41,726 nt of DNA from Streptomyces tropicalis (GCF_029269835.1 NZ_JARJBB010000029.1:1-41726), one strand, 5' to 3'; positions 25,753 to 35,153 are shown, numbered from the stretch's first letter. Made by a program: numbers and translations. The notes: a model not told the origin generated them from the letters alone.

Positions 25753-26961
25753 TCACTCTCCGATGAGCGCGTCCACGAACGCCTCCGGCTCGAACGGCGC
25801 CAGGTCGTCCGCGCCCTCGCCGAGCCCGATCAGCTTGACCGGCACGCCCAGCTCGCGCTGGACCGCGACGACGATGCCGCCCTTGGCGGTGCCGTCCAGC
25901 TTGGTGAGGACGATGCCGCTGATGTCGACCACCTCGGCGAAGACCCGCGCCTGCACCAGGCCGTTCTGCCCGGTCGTCGCGTCGAGCACCAGCAGCACCT
26001 CGTCGATCGGGGCGTGCTTCTCCACGACGCGCTTGACCTTGCCCAGCTCGTCCATGAGGCCGGTCTTGGTGTGCAGCCGGCCGGCGGTGTCGATGAGGAC
26101 GACGTCGGCCCCGATCTCCTTGCCCTCCTTGACCGCGTCGAAGGCGACGGAGGCCGGGTCGCCCGCCTCCGGGCCGCGCACGGTGTGGGCGCCGACCCGC
26201 TCGCCCCAGGTCTGCAGCTGGTCGGCGGCGGCGGCACGGAAGGTGTCGGCGGCGCCGAGCACGACGCTGCGCCCGTCGGCCACCAGCACCCGGGCGAGCT
26301 TGCCGGTGGTGGTGGTCTTGCCGGTGCCGTTGACGCCGACGACCATCACGATGCCGGGCTTGCTGGCGGGGGGCTCCGTCCTGACCGTCCGGTCCAGGTC
26401 GGGGCCGACCAGGGTGAGCAGCTCCTCGCGGAGCAGGCCGCGCAGTTCGTCGGGGGTGCGGGTGCCGAGCACGCGGACGCGCTCGCGCAGCCGCTCGACG
26501 AGTTCCTGGGTGGGCTGCACGCCGACGTCGGCGGTCAGCAGGGTGTCCTCGATCTCCTCCCAGGTGTCGTCGTCGAGGTGTTCGCGCGACAGCAGGGTCA
26601 GCAGGCCCTTGCCCAGCGCGTTCTGCGAACGGGAGAGGCGGCTGCGCAGCCGCACCAGGCGGCCGGCGGTGGGCTCCGGAACCTCGATCTCGGGGGCCGG
26701 GAGCTCCTCGACGGGAGGCTCCTCCACGGCGACGGGAGCGGAGCCGCCCGGAAGGTCCACCTCCTCTATGGTCCGCCGCGGTTCTTCGCGCGGCGTCTCG
26801 GCCTCGTCGCCGACGTGCGGTTCGGCCGGAGGGGCGGTGATGTCGGGCGTCGAGGGGGGCGGCGGCGGCAGCGACTTCTTCCGTCGACTGCCGACGATGA
26901 GCCCGCCAAGCGCGACGACCGCGACCACGGCGATGACTACAGCAAGGATGACGGTTTCCAT
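25753..26961 (-). CDS. ftsY: Signal recognition particle receptor FtsY
   Basis: A 402-residue FtsY, the membrane receptor for SRP. The N-terminus METVILAVVIAVVAVVALGG is a membrane segment, as in other actinobacterial FtsY proteins. It is followed by a proline- and acid-rich linker (to about 100). The NG domain has G1 GVNGTGKTTTTGKL at about 209-222, DTAGRLHTKTGL and LTKLDGTAKGG. I chose the ATG at 26961 because the seven residues upstream are not part of the family start. It diverges from the NCS1 permease. Its partner Ffh is encoded at 16925-18475. Confidence 0.96.
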   Translation of the reverse strand: METVILAVVIAVVAVVALGGLIVGSRRKKSLPPPPPSTPDITAPPAEPHVGDEAETPREEPRRTIEEVDLPGGSAPVAVEEPPVEELPAPEIEVPEPTAGRLVRLRSRLSRSQNALGKGLLTLLSREHLDDDTWEEIEDTLLTADVGVQPTQELVERLRERVRVLGTRTPDELRGLLREELLTLVGPDLDRTVRTEPPASKPGIVMVVGVNGTGKTTTTGKLARVLVADGRSVVLGAADTFRAAAADQLQTWGERVGAHTVRGPEAGDPASVAFDAVKEGKEIGADVVLIDTAGRLHTKTGLMDELGKVKRVVEKHAPIDEVLLVLDATTGQNGLVQARVFAEVVDISGIVLTKLDGTAKGGIVVAVQRELGVPVKLIGLGEGADDLAPFEPEAFVDALIGE

Positions 26962-27045
26962 AACCCGTCCAGTATCAGCCATGGGTCATGGCGACACCCC
27001 GCTCGTGTCTTCCGCCAAGAGACAAACGCCACTGAAAGGCATGAG

Positions 27046-27091
27046 TCGTATCAAAGTACGATGGAGTCGCTCGCGCTCCGGCGCGTAGAGT
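27046..27091 (+). promoter_or_regulatory. Possible promoter and operator of the NCS1 permease
   Basis: An inverted repeat TCGTA-N6-TACGA at 27046-27061 precedes a TAGAGT -10-like hexamer at 27086-27091; no good -35 box is seen. The predicted leader of about 90 bases is pyrimidine-rich. Confidence 0.3.
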
Positions 27092-27187
27092 CCCGACGTC
27101 ACTTTCTGTCTTCTCCGTAGTCATCCTCCTCCCCCGCAGCCCCGCACCTCCCCCTCCCCCCACGACCGAGGCACGGAACGTTTCTTC

Positions 27188-28648
27188 ATGAGTAAGACCG
27201 CCGAGACCGAAGGCGCCCTGGAAACCCGCGGCATCGAGCAGGTGCCCGACCACGAGCGCACCGCCAGGACACGTGAGCTGTTCCCGACCTGGGTCGGCGC
27301 CAACATCAGCGTGCTGCTGCTCACGATGGGCGCGAGCCTCGTCGTGGCGTACCACCTCGACATCTGGCAGGCGCTCGTGGTGGCCGCCGCGGCCCCGTTG
27401 GTCTCGTACGGGCTGGTCGGCCTCATCGGCATCGCGGGCAAGCGCGGCGGGGCGCCCGGCATGGCGCTGTCCCGGGCCGTCTTCGGGCAGCGCGGCAACC
27501 TGCTGCCCGGCTCGCTGATCTGGGTGGCCCGGTGGGGCTGGGAGACCATCAACGCGGTGACCGGCGCCTACGCGATGCTCACCATCCTGGACATCGTGTT
27601 CGGCCTCAAGGCGAACAGCGTGCTGGACATGGTGATGCTGCTGGCGTTCGTCGTCGCGACCTTCGCGATCTCCGGGCTCGGCATCAACGCCGTCCAGAAG
27701 TGCAACAAGTACGCCACCTACCTCTTCGGCGTCTTCTCGGTCCTGGTCCTCGGCTACCTGATCGTGCACACCGACTGGTCGCGCGTGACCGACCGGCCCG
27801 CCGGCTCGGCGGCCTCGGTGATCACGGGCATCGGGCTGATCGCGGCGGGCGGCGTCAGCTGGATCCCCTCCGCACCGGACTTCACCCGCTACCTGCCGCG
27901 CACCGCCTCGTCCAAGGCGATCGTGGGCACCTCGGTCGGCGGCGCCGGCATCGTGGTGCTCCCCATGGTGCTGATGGGCGCGGTGATGGCGGTGTCCACG
28001 CCGGACCTCGCCTCCGCCGCCGACCCGGTCTCCTTCGTCGGCGAGATCCTGCCGACGTGGATCGCGGTGCCGTACCTGATGATCGCCCTGATCGGCATGC
28101 TGCTGATCAACTCGATGTCGATGTACTCGGCCGGATTCACCGCGCAGACCCTCGGCTTCAAGGTCCCCCGGCACTGGGCGGTCTCGGTCAACGCCGTGAT
28201 CTCCCTGGCCTTCGGCGGCGTCCTGATGCTCGTGGCGACCAGCTTCATGGGCTCGTTCATCGCCTTCCTGTCGCTGCTGGCCGTGGCCTTCTCCGCCTGG
28301 GTCGGCGTCTTCGGCGCGGACATGCTGCGGCGCACCGACTACGACGGCCGGGCCATGGCGGACACCACGCGCACCAGCGCCTACTGGTACCGGGGCGGCT
28401 TCTCCCCCGCGGCCGTGGCCGCCTGGGCGGTCGGCCTGGTCTCCGGCCTGCTCTTCTCCACCTCGGACTGGTTCACGGGCCCGCTGGCGAAGAACAACGT
28501 CGTCGGCGAGTACGGCCTCGGCTGGATCGCCACGATCGTGATCTCGGGTCTGCTGTACGTCGTGCTGCCCAAGCCGGCGGTGGCCGCCCCGGCTCCGGCC
28601 CCGGCGGAGGACGCGGCGGCCGAGGAGCCGGCTCCGGCGACCGTCTGA
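27188..28648 (+). CDS. NCS1-family purine/cytosine permease
   Basis: A 486-residue membrane transporter of the nucleobase:cation symporter-1 family with about 12 helices. The N-terminal FPTWVGANISVLLLTMGASL and the substrate-site region WVARWGWETINAVTGAYA match cytosine and purine permeases, as does GGVSWIPSAPDFTRYLP. The exact substrate (cytosine, allantoin or other) cannot be set. The C-terminus ends in an alanine- and proline-rich tail (AAPAPAPAEDAAAEEP). The ATG at 27188 has only a modest GGAACG upstream. It is monocistronic and ends at a strong hairpin. Confidence 0.9.
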   Translation: MSKTAETEGALETRGIEQVPDHERTARTRELFPTWVGANISVLLLTMGASLVVAYHLDIWQALVVAAAAPLVSYGLVGLIGIAGKRGGAPGMALSRAVFGQRGNLLPGSLIWVARWGWETINAVTGAYAMLTILDIVFGLKANSVLDMVMLLAFVVATFAISGLGINAVQKCNKYATYLFGVFSVLVLGYLIVHTDWSRVTDRPAGSAASVITGIGLIAAGGVSWIPSAPDFTRYLPRTASSKAIVGTSVGGAGIVVLPMVLMGAVMAVSTPDLASAADPVSFVGEILPTWIAVPYLMIALIGMLLINSMSMYSAGFTAQTLGFKVPRHWAVSVNAVISLAFGGVLMLVATSFMGSFIAFLSLLAVAFSAWVGVFGADMLRRTDYDGRAMADTTRTSAYWYRGGFSPAAVAAWAVGLVSGLLFSTSDWFTGPLAKNNVVGEYGLGWIATIVISGLLYVVLPKPAVAAPAPAPAEDAAAEEPAPATV

Positions 28649-28667
28649 CACCACGACGACCGACGCG

Positions 28668-28699
28668 GTCCCCCTCCACACGACGGGGTGGAGGGGGAC
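28668..28699 (+). terminator. Terminator of the NCS1 permease gene
   Basis: Arms GTCCCCCTCCAC (28668-28679) and GTGGAGGGGGAC (28688-28699) form a perfect 12-bp stem with an 8-base loop, 20 bases after the stop. Confidence 0.8.
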
Positions 28700-29565
28700 T
28701 TCTCGTGCCCGCCCCGGGCCCGGCTCCGGCGAGCGGGCCGGCGCGCGAAGGGGCGGGCGGCGTCAGGGAGGGGCCTCCGCCCACGCCCGGCGAGCGGGCA
28801 GACGAGCGGAGGAGCCGCGTTCCGCACGCGCGAGCGGGCCTGCGCAGGGAGGGGCGGTGCGAGGCGGTGCACCGCTCGCTCCCTCCGGTCGGGCCGGCCG
28901 ACACCCGGCGAGGCCACCGCCCACGCCCGCCGGGCTGGTTCGCCGCGGCGCGCGACGCCCCGTTCACGCCCTCCCGTCCGAGGGCAGCCCTCCGTCTCGC
29001 CGACGGGCACGGTCCGTATGTCTGCGCAGGCGGCGTGGGGCGCTACCCGGGCGGCCGGTCCCGCCGCCCCGGGGCGGACTCCCCTTCATACGGCGTCCGG
29101 GGCGCGGCCGCGCACCGGATCCGGAATCGGGGCCCGCGGCAGGGCACCGCCCGCGGCGGCCGCGTCCCCGCACGGGCCGGGGACGTCCACCGCCCCATGG
29201 GCCGACGGCCCCGGCTCGATCCCGCCCGGCGACGGCGGACCCCGTGCGCGCCGGAACGACCGGCGCGCGGAGTCGCAACCTTCAGCCGGCGAAGGCCCCG
29301 TCAGGCCCGGCCATCCCGCCGCCTCTGCGCTCCCGCCGCGGTCCGACCAGCCCGCGCCGCCCCACCCGGTCCTGCGATCTCGCCTCAACGGGCCGGCGAA
29401 GGCCCGGCGGCATCGAGCGGCCGCTCCGGACCACCGGGCGCTCCCGCAGCGGGCCGGTCGGTCCGCGCCGCCCGCGCCGGACGGCCCGGCGCGGGCGGCG
29501 GGGGCGGCAGGGGCGGCGCCGGTGAGCGCGCCCGGAGGCCGACGCCGGCGCGGCTCCCCGCCGGT
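28700..29565. other. Gene-free G+C-rich stretch
   Basis: About 870 bases between the permease terminator and the end of the glcP transcription unit. All six frames give low-complexity arginine-, proline- and glycine-rich translations without the codon-position bias of real Streptomyces genes. I see no coding region, RNA gene or mobile-element end. Confidence 0.5.
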
Positions 29566-29610
29566 GACGCACCGCCCTACGACACACCGCCGTACGACAC
29601 ACCGCCGCCC
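29566..29610. repeat. Three tandem 15-bp repeats
   Basis: Units at 29566-29580, 29581-29595 and 29596-29610 share the pattern GACRCACCGCCSTAC (the last ends in CCC). Read on the plus strand they encode PPYDT-type repeats, a possible trace of a proline-rich coding sequence, but no start or bias supports a gene. Confidence 0.6.
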
Positions 29611-29639
29611 CCGCTCGGCCAGGGCCGGGCGGGGGCGGC
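29604..29639 (-). terminator. Terminator after glcP
   Basis: Arms at 29604-29620 and 29623-29639 are complementary over 17 positions with one G-T pair; the loop is formed by opening the innermost pairs. It is about 60 bases beyond the glcP stop. Confidence 0.65.
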
Positions 29640-29701
29640 GGACGGTGCGAGGAGAGGGGCAGCGGGGTCTTGGCCCCGTCTCCTCGGGCTCGGGGCGGCG
29701 G

Positions 29702-31120
29702 TCAGCCCATCTCCTCCAGCGACTTGCCCTTCGTCTCCTTGACGAACTTCAGGACGAACGGGATGGAGAGCGCGGCGAAGACCGTGTAGATCACGTACGT
29801 GCCGGACAGGTTCCAGTCGGCCAGCGACGGGAAGCTCGCGGTGATGGCCCAGTTGGCGATCCACTGCGCGGCGGCGGCCACGCCCAGGGCGGCGGCACGG
29901 AGCCGGTTCGGGAACATCTCGCCGAGCATGACCCAGACGACCACGCCCCAGGAGAGGGCGAAGAAGAGGACGAAGACGTGGGCGGCGATCAGGGCGACCC
30001 AGCCCTGGGTGGCGGGCAGCTTGCCGCCGACCAGGTCGGAGGAGAAGGCCCAGGCCTCCAGCGCAAGGCCGACGGCCATGCCGACGGAGCCGATGAGGGC
30101 GAGCGGCCTGCGGCCGATGCGGTCCACGAAGATCATCGCGATCACGGTGCCGACGATGTTGATGATCGACGTCGTGAAGGAGTAGAAGAACGAGTCCGTC
30201 GGGTCGACGCCGACCGACTGCCACAGCGTCGAGGAGTAGTAGAACGCGACGTTGATGCCGACGAACTGCTGGAAGACCGACAGGCCGATGCCGACCCAGA
30301 CGATCGGCTTGAAGAAGAAGCCGCCGCCGAGCAGGTCCTTGAAGGTGGACTTGTGCTCGCTCTTCATGGCGTGCTCGATCTCGGAGACGCGGGCGTCGAG
30401 GTCGGTGCCGTCGCCCTCGACCTCGGCGAGGATCTCGCGGGCGCGCTCGCGCCGGCCGACGGAGAGCAGGAAGCGCGGGGACTCGGGGATGGCGAAGGAG
30501 AGCAGGCCGTACAGGACGGCCGGGACGACCATGACGCCCAGCATGACCTGCCAGGCCTCCAGGCCCATCAGGTGGCCGCGCTGGTCGCCGCCGGCGGCGT
30601 TCAGCAGGCCCCAGTTGACCAGCTGGGAGATGGCGATGCCGACGACGATCGCGGCCTGCTGGAAGGAGCCGAGCCGGCCGCGGTAGGCGGGCGGGGCGAC
30701 CTCGGCGATGTAGGCCGGGCCGATGACCGAGGCCATGCCGATGGCGAAGCCGCCGACGATGCGCCAGAAGGCGAGGTCCCAGAGCGCGAAGGGAAGCGCC
30801 GAGCCGACGGCGCTGACGGTGAAGAGCGCGGCGGCGATCTGCATGCAGCGGATGCGGCCGATGCGGTCGGCTATGCGGCCGGCGGTCGCGGCGCCGATGG
30901 CGCATCCGATCAGGGCGATGGCGATGACCTGGGCCAGCGCCGCGGAGCCGATGTCGTACCGGCTCCGGATGGCCTCGACGGCGCCGTTGATGACGGAGCT
31001 GTCGTAGCCGAAGAGGAAGCCGCCCATCGCGGCCGCGGCCGCGATGAAGATGACGTGCCCCAGATGATCGGGGTGAGCCGTCCGGGCTCCTGACTGTGGT
31101 GCCTGCGCTGTGCTGGTCAC
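29702..31120 (-). CDS. glcP: Glucose permease GlcP (MFS sugar porter)
   Basis: A 472-residue major-facilitator sugar porter with 12 helices, matching GlcP, the main glucose:H+ symporter of Streptomyces. Sugar-porter signatures are present: GRIADRIGRIRCM, the PESPRFLL motif after helix 6, QQFVGINVAFYYS in helix 7, DRIGRRPLALIG, and the C-terminal VKETKGKSLEEM. The start is GTG at 31120, backed by GAGGAG five to six bases upstream, and gives the known length; the eight codons before it are not needed. It precedes nothing in its own direction and ends at hairpins. Its promoter region carries distinctive repeats (see below). GlcP and glucose kinase together set carbon repression. Confidence 0.93.
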   Translation of the reverse strand: MTSTAQAPQSGARTAHPDHLGHVIFIAAAAAMGGFLFGYDSSVINGAVEAIRSRYDIGSAALAQVIAIALIGCAIGAATAGRIADRIGRIRCMQIAAALFTVSAVGSALPFALWDLAFWRIVGGFAIGMASVIGPAYIAEVAPPAYRGRLGSFQQAAIVVGIAISQLVNWGLLNAAGGDQRGHLMGLEAWQVMLGVMVVPAVLYGLLSFAIPESPRFLLSVGRRERAREILAEVEGDGTDLDARVSEIEHAMKSEHKSTFKDLLGGGFFFKPIVWVGIGLSVFQQFVGINVAFYYSSTLWQSVGVDPTDSFFYSFTTSIINIVGTVIAMIFVDRIGRRPLALIGSVGMAVGLALEAWAFSSDLVGGKLPATQGWVALIAAHVFVLFFALSWGVVVWVMLGEMFPNRLRAAALGVAAAAQWIANWAITASFPSLADWNLSGTYVIYTVFAALSIPFVLKFVKETKGKSLEEMG

Positions 31121-31196
31121 GTGTACTCCTCGGGCCACCGGCAACGCTGCCGGGTGGGGGTCAGCCCTTCCACGGTCGCGAGACCTGAAGGTAAAA

Positions 31197-31236
31197 GCAA
31201 CGTTGCAGACACTATGCCTTCAAGTTTCGAAGTCAA
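31197..31236 (-). promoter_or_regulatory. glcP promoter with palindrome at the start site
   Basis: On the minus strand, TTGACT (31236-31231) and TAGTGT (31214-31209) are separated by 16 bases, a good match to the main Streptomyces sigma factor consensus. A perfect palindrome GCAACGTTGC (31206-31197) covers the predicted +1, typical for a LacI-family operator. The leader would be about 80 bases. Confidence 0.65.
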
Positions 31237-31300
31237 TAGGTCGACCGCTGTGACTTTCCCCGGACGGCGTGTCGAGCTTGCTTTCAAGTAATGAACTCAA
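31215..31300 (-). repeat. Two near-identical 22-bp direct repeats upstream of glcP
   Basis: The minus strand carries related 22-mers at 31236-31215 and 31300-31279, identical at 17 of 22 positions (shared TTGA, TTC, ACTTGAA and GCA). They are 64 bp apart, about six helical turns. The first spans the -35 box and spacer of the glcP promoter. Confidence 0.6.
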
Positions 31301-31357
31301 CTACGAGTCAACGTCCGCTTACCCCGAAGTGACGCGGAAACGCAGGGGCTTGCGGGG

Positions 31358-31393
31358 CCCCGGCGGCGGCTCCGCCGAGGGGGCAGGCCGGGG
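31358..31393 (-). terminator. Terminator after smc
   Basis: Outer arms CCCCGGC (31358-31364) and GCCGGGG (31387-31393) enclose an inner GGCGG/CCGCC stem. The structure begins two bases after the smc stop codon. Confidence 0.5.
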
Positions 31394-31394
31394 T

Positions 31395-34300
31395 TCAGCG
31401 CAGCCGCTGGGAGATGACCTTCGACACACCGTCACCCTGCATGGAGACCCCGTACAGCGCGTCGGCGACCTCCATCGTGCGCTTCTGGTGGGTGATCACG
31501 ATGAGCTGCGAGGCCTCCTGCAGCTCCTGCATGATGCGGATCAGCCGCTGCAGGTTGGTGTCGTCCAGCGCGGCCTCGACCTCGTCCATGACGTAGAAGG
31601 GGCTGGGGCGTGCCTTGAAGATGGACACGAGCAGCGCCACGGCCGTCAGCGAGCGCTCGCCGCCGGAGAGCAGGGACAGCCGCTTGACCTTCTTGCCGGG
31701 CGGGCGGGCCTCCACGTCCACGCCCGTGGTGAGCATGTTGTCGGGGTCGGTGAGCACCAGGCGGCCCTCGCCGCCGGGGAAGAGGCGGCCGAAGACGCCC
31801 TCGAACTCGCGGGCGGTGTCCCGGTAGGCCTCCGTGAAGACCTGCTCGACGCGCTCGTCGACCTCCTTCACGACCTGGAGCAGGTCGGCGCGGGTCTTCT
31901 TCAGGTCCTCCAGCTGCTCGCTGAGGAACTGGTGGCGCTCCTCCAGCGCCGCGAACTCCTCCAGGGCCAGCGGATTGACCTTGCCCAGCTGCTGGTAGGC
32001 CCGTTCCGCGGTCTTCAGGCGCTTCTCCTGCTCGGCGCGCACGAAGGGCCGGGGACGGTTGCGCGGATGCTCCGGGTCCTCCGGCAGCTCCTCCCCCTCC
32101 GCGGGCGGCGACGGCGGCACCGGCTGGTGCGGACCGTACTCGCCCACCAGCCCCGCGGGCTCGACCCCCAGCTCCTCCAGCGCCTTCGTCTCCAGCTGCT
32201 CGATCCGCAGCCGCTTCTCCGCGCCGAGCACCTCGCCCCGGTGCACCGAGTCGGTGAGCTTATCCAGTTCGGTCTTGAGGTCGCGGCCCTCGGTGCGGGC
32301 CCGGCCGAGCTCCTCCTCCCGGGCGGCCTTGGCCGCCTCGGCGGCGGCACGCTCCCGCTCGGCGCGCAGCAGCGACACCTCCACATGGGCGAGGAGTTGC
32401 CGGGCGCCGGAGGCGACGGCCCCGGCGACGTCCGCCTCGTGGCGCAGCCGGGCGCGCCGCTGCTCGGCGCGGGCGCGGGCCTCGCGCTCGGTGCGGGCGG
32501 CCCGGTCGAGGGAGTCCGCCCGTCCGGCCAGGCCCTTCACCCGCTCCTCGTGGGTACGGGCCTGGAGGCGGGCCTCCATCTCGGTCTGCCGGGCGTTGGC
32601 GCCGTCGGCGGCGAGGCGGTCCCGTACGGAGGTGTCGGGTTCCTCCTCCATCGGGGCCTCCTCGGCGACGGCGAGGCGTTCGGCGAGTTCCTCGGCCTCC
32701 TGCAGCGCCCGGTCCAGGGCGTCCTGGGCGCGGGCGGCGGCGGCCGCGGACCGCTCGGCCTCGCCGGCGGCGCCGCGGGCCTGTCCGGCGAGCCGGCCGA
32801 GCTGCTGGGCCACGGACGACTTCTCCCGGTCGGCGGCCCGCCGCTGTTCGCCGAGCTCCTCCACCCGTGCGGCGCACTCGGTGCGGTGGCCGGCGGCCCC
32901 GTCCCGGGTCCCGGTGAGCTCCGTGCACCGCACGGCCAGCTCCCGCAGCTCGGCGGCGGCCTCGTCGACGGAGGCCTGGACCTCCAGCAGGCTGGGCGCG
33001 CCGGCCGACCCGCCGTGCGCGAAGTGCGCCGCGAGGACGTCCCCGTCGGCGGTGACGGCGGTGAGCCCGGGCCGCGCGAAGACGAAGTCCTCGGCGTCCT
33101 CGAGGGTGGACACGACGACGATGCCGTGCAGCAGCCGCCGTACGGCGGGCATGAGCTCGGCGGGCCCGCGGACCAGGTCGGCCGCGGCCGGCGGACCGCC
33201 GGGGCGTGCGTCGGGCGCGGCGGTGTCCGGGGCGCCGCCGACGAGCAGGGCCGCCCGTCCCGCGTCCTCCTTGCGCAGCAGCCGGATCGCGTCCGCGGCC
33301 GCGGACGGGGAGGCGACCGCGAGGGCGTCGGCCGCGGCGCCGAAGGCGGCGGCCAGCGCGGTCTCGTGTCCCGGGGACACCGTCAGCAGCTCGGCCGCCG
33401 GGCCGAGCATCCCGGCGAGGCGATCGCGGGCGCCGAGCAGCGCGCCGGTGCCGTCCTTGCGGCGCAGTCCGAGGGCCAGGGCGTCGTGCCGCGCCTGGGT
33501 CGCCGCGCGCTGCCGCTCGGTGGCCGCGACCGCGTCCCGGGCCGCGGCGAGGGCGGACTCCGCGTCGCCGAGCCGCTGCCGGGCGGTCTCGTGCCGGGCG
33601 GCGAGTTCCGCGTCGCCGGCGTCGAGCCCGTCGACCTCGGCCTGCAGGGCCTCGTACTCCTCCTGGGCGTGGACGGCCCGCTCCTGTGCCTCGTCCCGGG
33701 CGGCGGCGAGCCGGTCGATCTCGGCCTGTGCGGAGGCGGCGCGTGAACGGGCCGCGTTGACCTGGCCGCTGAGCCGGGCCAGGCCCTCGCGGCGGTCGGC
33801 GATGGCCCGGGCCGCGTCCTTCAGGCGGCGCTCCTCGGCGGCGAGTTCGCGCTCCAGGTCGGCGCGGTGGGCGACGGTGTCCTCCAGGGCGCGCTGCGCC
33901 GCCTCCAGCGCGGCCTCCAGTTCGGCCTCCTGCTCGCGGACGCGGGCGGCCTCGCGCTCCAGGTCCTCGGGGTCGCGGCCGCGGCGCTCCTCGGGGGGTG
34001 CGGAGGTGGCGCTCTTGACCCGGGCGTCGGCGAGCGAGACGGTGCCGCGGATCCGTTCGGCGAGCTGGGACAGCTCGTACCAGGTCTGCTGGGCGGTCCG
34101 CAGGCGCGGGGCGAGCCGGCGCACCTGGTCCTCCAGCAGGGACTCGCGCTGGAGCGCCTTGCGCAGCTCGTCCTCGGCGCTCTCCTTGCGCTCCTTGAGC
34201 GCGGCCTCGTCGGCGATCTCCGTCTGCAGGGCCTGGCGGAGCCGGACGAGGTCGTCGGCGAGCAGCCGGAGCCGGGCGTCGCGCAGGTCGGCCTGGATCA

Positions 34301-34949
34301 CGGCGGCGCGGCGGGCGACCGCGGCCTGCCGGCCGAGCGGTTTCAGCTGGCGGCGGAGCTCGTCGGTGAGGTCCTGCACACGCGCCAGATTGGCCCGCAT
34401 GGCGTCCAGTTTCCGCAGCGCCTTCTCCTTGCGCTTGCGGTGCTTGAGGACGCCGGCTGCCTCCTCGATGAAGGCGCGGCGGCCCATGGGGTCGGCGTGC
34501 AGGACGGAGTCGAGCTGGCCCTGGCCGACGATGACGTGCATCTCGCGGCCGATGCCGGAGTCGGAGAGGAGTTCCTGGATGTCGAGCAGCCGGCAGGTGT
34601 CGCCGTTGATCTGGTACTCGCTGCCGCCGTTGCGGAACATGATCCGCGTGATGGTGACCTCGGCGTACTCGATGGGCAGCGCCCCGTCGGAGTTGTCGAT
34701 GGTCAGCGAGACCTCGGCGCGGCCGAGCGGCGGGCGGCCGGTGGTGCCGGCGAAGATGACGTCCTCCATCTTGCCGCCGCGCAGGGACTTGGCACCCTGC
34801 TCCCCCATGACCCAGGTGAGCGCGTCCACGACGTTGGACTTGCCCGAGCCGTTCGGGCCGACCACGCAGGTGATGCCCGGCTCGAAGCGGAGCGTGGTGG
34901 CCGAGGCGAACGACTTGAACCCGCGGAGGGTCAGGGCCTTGAGGTGCAC
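31395..34949 (-). CDS. smc: Chromosome partition ATPase SMC
   Basis: A 1184-residue SMC, the core of condensin, which compacts and separates chromosomes. The N-terminal half-ATPase has Walker A GPNGSGKSN at about 31-39. Two long coiled coils surround a hinge in the middle (about 520-660, with glycine-rich LLVGGAP and AAHFAHGG). The C-terminal half has the signature LSGGERSLTAVAL and Walker B FYVMDEVEAALDD. The GTG at 34949 begins HLKALTLRGFKSF, the usual SMC start, and gives the expected length; the 59 open codons upstream are non-coding. In Streptomyces SMC is needed for proper spore nucleoid condensation. Confidence 0.97.
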   Translation of the reverse strand: MHLKALTLRGFKSFASATTLRFEPGITCVVGPNGSGKSNVVDALTWVMGEQGAKSLRGGKMEDVIFAGTTGRPPLGRAEVSLTIDNSDGALPIEYAEVTITRIMFRNGGSEYQINGDTCRLLDIQELLSDSGIGREMHVIVGQGQLDSVLHADPMGRRAFIEEAAGVLKHRKRKEKALRKLDAMRANLARVQDLTDELRRQLKPLGRQAAVARRAAVIQADLRDARLRLLADDLVRLRQALQTEIADEAALKERKESAEDELRKALQRESLLEDQVRRLAPRLRTAQQTWYELSQLAERIRGTVSLADARVKSATSAPPEERRGRDPEDLEREAARVREQEAELEAALEAAQRALEDTVAHRADLERELAAEERRLKDAARAIADRREGLARLSGQVNAARSRAASAQAEIDRLAAARDEAQERAVHAQEEYEALQAEVDGLDAGDAELAARHETARQRLGDAESALAAARDAVAATERQRAATQARHDALALGLRRKDGTGALLGARDRLAGMLGPAAELLTVSPGHETALAAAFGAAADALAVASPSAAADAIRLLRKEDAGRAALLVGGAPDTAAPDARPGGPPAAADLVRGPAELMPAVRRLLHGIVVVSTLEDAEDFVFARPGLTAVTADGDVLAAHFAHGGSAGAPSLLEVQASVDEAAAELRELAVRCTELTGTRDGAAGHRTECAARVEELGEQRRAADREKSSVAQQLGRLAGQARGAAGEAERSAAAAARAQDALDRALQEAEELAERLAVAEEAPMEEEPDTSVRDRLAADGANARQTEMEARLQARTHEERVKGLAGRADSLDRAARTEREARARAEQRRARLRHEADVAGAVASGARQLLAHVEVSLLRAERERAAAEAAKAAREEELGRARTEGRDLKTELDKLTDSVHRGEVLGAEKRLRIEQLETKALEELGVEPAGLVGEYGPHQPVPPSPPAEGEELPEDPEHPRNRPRPFVRAEQEKRLKTAERAYQQLGKVNPLALEEFAALEERHQFLSEQLEDLKKTRADLLQVVKEVDERVEQVFTEAYRDTAREFEGVFGRLFPGGEGRLVLTDPDNMLTTGVDVEARPPGKKVKRLSLLSGGERSLTAVALLVSIFKARPSPFYVMDEVEAALDDTNLQRLIRIMQELQEASQLIVITHQKRTMEVADALYGVSMQGDGVSKVISQRLR

Positions 34950-34989
34950 GGCGCTGGACTCTACCCGCGAGGGCCGTCCCACTCCATGA

Positions 34990-35007
34990 ACGCGCGGTTT
35001 CGCGCGT
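34990..35007 (-). other. Hairpin in the smc leader
   Basis: Arms ACGCGCG and CGCGCGT form a 7-bp stem with a GTTT loop, about 40 bases above the smc start. It could affect translation or be incidental. Confidence 0.3.
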
Positions 35008-35066
35008 GAACGGGCAGGGCAGACCACACGTTGAAGAGGGTGAAAGAATGTGCGGGGGCAAGAAAG

Positions 35067-35088
35067 AAGGGACGCCGGAGCGTCCCTT
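35067..35088 (-). terminator. Intrinsic terminator after the small coiled-coil gene
   Basis: Arms AAGGGACGC and GCGTCCCTT form a perfect 9-bp stem with a CGGA loop. On the minus strand it is followed by a T-rich tract (TTCTTTCTT), a textbook rho-independent terminator that is rare in this genome. Confidence 0.85.
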
Positions 35089-35153
35089 GCAAATCTGACA
35101 ACTGAGCGGTTGATACGGGCAGCCAACCACTGTGCCGTGGTGCGATGCAGTGA

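Noticed and set aside
27098..27187. Pyrimidine-rich leader of the NCS1 permease, considered as a purine-type riboswitch
   Set aside because: No conserved junction or paired helices of a purine or preQ1 riboswitch are visible.
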